This document shows positions 63,592-64,000 of a DNA stretch of 64,000 bases, one piece after another. The position numbers were made by a program, and so were the translations under genes. Position 1 is the stretch's first letter. Each line of letters begins with the position of its first letter. Below the pieces are notes generated by a model. It worked only from the letters and a program-made list of their open reading frames with translations. It was not told where the DNA came from and did not search any database. Origin of the DNA: Paenarthrobacter ilicis (GTDB lineage Bacteria; Actinomycetota; Actinomycetes; Actinomycetales; Micrococcaceae); the NCBI RefSeq assembly GCF_016907545.1, contig NZ_JAFBCD010000001.1, positions 1,674,001-1,738,000 on the forward strand, given 5' to 3'.

Positions 63592-64000
63592 ATGGCATCG
63601 CGAACCGCACCAGAGAAAACCCCGGACAACACGCTGAGCCCCCGCACCAAATGGGCCATTGGAGGCTTCCTCGCGGGAAGCAGCCTGGCGGGCATGCTGG
63701 CCGCCGGTTCCTCTGCGCTCGCCGTGTACTTTGCCCGCCGGGTCATCACGCCCGGAGCCCGGCACGAGGACCAGGAAGTACTGGCCGTTATCCGCGCGGA
63801 AACGGGGCTGCAGGTCATCTTGGCAGCCACGCCGGATTCCACCATCAACGGGGTGTTCAGCCTGTTCTTCTCCGGTGGTAAGGGACATGCGCGCATTGGA
63901 CGCATCGTGTCCTACTCGCCCGCCGAACAAACAGTCCTCCGCGAGGTGGAAGAGGTCTACAGCGGCAACCTGTCCGAGGCCCGCCGGGCCTGGTGGAGTG
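63592..64000 (+). CDS. Membrane-anchored protein, probable alpha/beta hydrolase (3' end outside window)
   Basis: 136 codons are visible and the frame is open at the right edge. After about 18 polar residues comes one membrane segment, WAIGGFLAGSSLAGMLAAGS, followed by ALAVYFARRVITPG. The next part (TGLQVILAATPDSTINGVFS, then GHARIGRIVSYSPAEQTVLR) recalls the N-terminal region of membrane-anchored actinobacterial alpha/beta hydrolases. The catalytic residues would lie beyond the window, so the assignment is tentative. AACAAT ends six bases before the ATG, a leaderless layout. It is divergent from the USP-like gene. Confidence 0.5.
   Translation, partial: MASRTAPEKTPDNTLSPRTKWAIGGFLAGSSLAGMLAAGSSALAVYFARRVITPGARHEDQEVLAVIRAETGLQVILAATPDSTINGVFSLFFSGGKGHARIGRIVSYSPAEQTVLREVEEVYSGNLSEARRAWWS

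Noticed and set aside
1..64000. tRNA, rRNA, transposase, integrase or prophage genes
   Set aside because: No cloverleaf with a CCA-type end, rRNA-like stretch, IS termini or phage-type genes were recognised in the intergenic gaps; this was by eye, so a small non-coding RNA could be missed.

Overview
The window is chromosomal DNA from a high-GC actinobacterium, most likely an Arthrobacter or Paenarthrobacter relative (Micrococcaceae). The evidence is strong G/C bias at third codon positions, many GTG and some TTG starts, actinobacteria-specific families (SepH, DUF4193, DUF3093, DUF3710, DUF3159, DUF3000, DUF4192, DUF5998), and gene order. The order sigA, small zinc-ribbon protein, parE ... parC resembles the Streptomyces hrdB-parE-parC region. 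The run DUF4193/DUF3093/dut/DUF3710/OB/DUF3159/TrkA pair/permease/TRAM methyltransferase ... dxs ... RNase D/DUF3000 follows the M. tuberculosis Rv2699c-Rv2680 block as I remember it. I see no prophage, transposase, rRNA, tRNA or CRISPR array; this is mostly core genome.

Layout. 1-9.6 kb: a tricorn-like S41 protease (cut by the left edge), OsmC, a small membrane protein, and the minus-strand E2 acyltransferase (sucB), lipoamide dehydrogenase (lpdA) and leucyl aminopeptidase (pepA). 9.9-15.6 kb: PAC2 protein, MFS transporter, DUF4192, principal sigma factor (rpoD) and a small zinc-ribbon protein. 15.8-30.4 kb: topoisomerase IV parE and, about 10 kb away on the other strand, parC. Between them lies a respiratory island: cydA-cydB-cydDC (cytochrome bd oxidase and its fused assembly ABC exporter), divergent from a BlaI-type repressor and M56 metalloprotease pair. 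Three copies of one palindrome sit in the shared promoter region. A tandem-GNAT protein, a DinB-fold protein and a VOC protein follow.

30.4-45.5 kb: a GNAT/acyl-CoA-synthetase fusion (PatA-like lysine acetyltransferase), DUF5998, an alkaline-phosphatase-fold enzyme, thymidine kinase, SepH (FtsZ regulator), DUF4193, DUF3093, dUTPase, a DUF3710/OB/DUF3159 operon, two TrkA/RCK potassium-regulatory proteins divergent from a KimA-type potassium permease, and an RNA methyltransferase. 45.8-53.2 kb: aconitase, dxs (isoprenoid entry) with a coupled tail of DUF402 and an unknown protein, a helix-hairpin-helix protein and an aldo/keto reductase. 53.3-64 kb: beta-oxidation fadA-fadB, RNase D, DUF3000, threonine aldolase, SDR, DUF6421, msrB, a USP-like protein, and the start of a membrane-anchored protein at the right edge.

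Window-wide signals. (i) Many genes without a Shine-Dalgarno have a -10-like hexamer (TANNNT or close) ending exactly 6 nt before the start codon, the layout expected of leaderless transcripts. (ii) The gap between the aldo/keto reductase and fadB is filled by a 32-nt-phased, mirror-symmetric repeat array centred on a perfect hairpin. (iii) The BlaI/M56 pair with three matching operators next to cytochrome bd genes suggests that a beta-lactamase-type repressor system controls respiration here.
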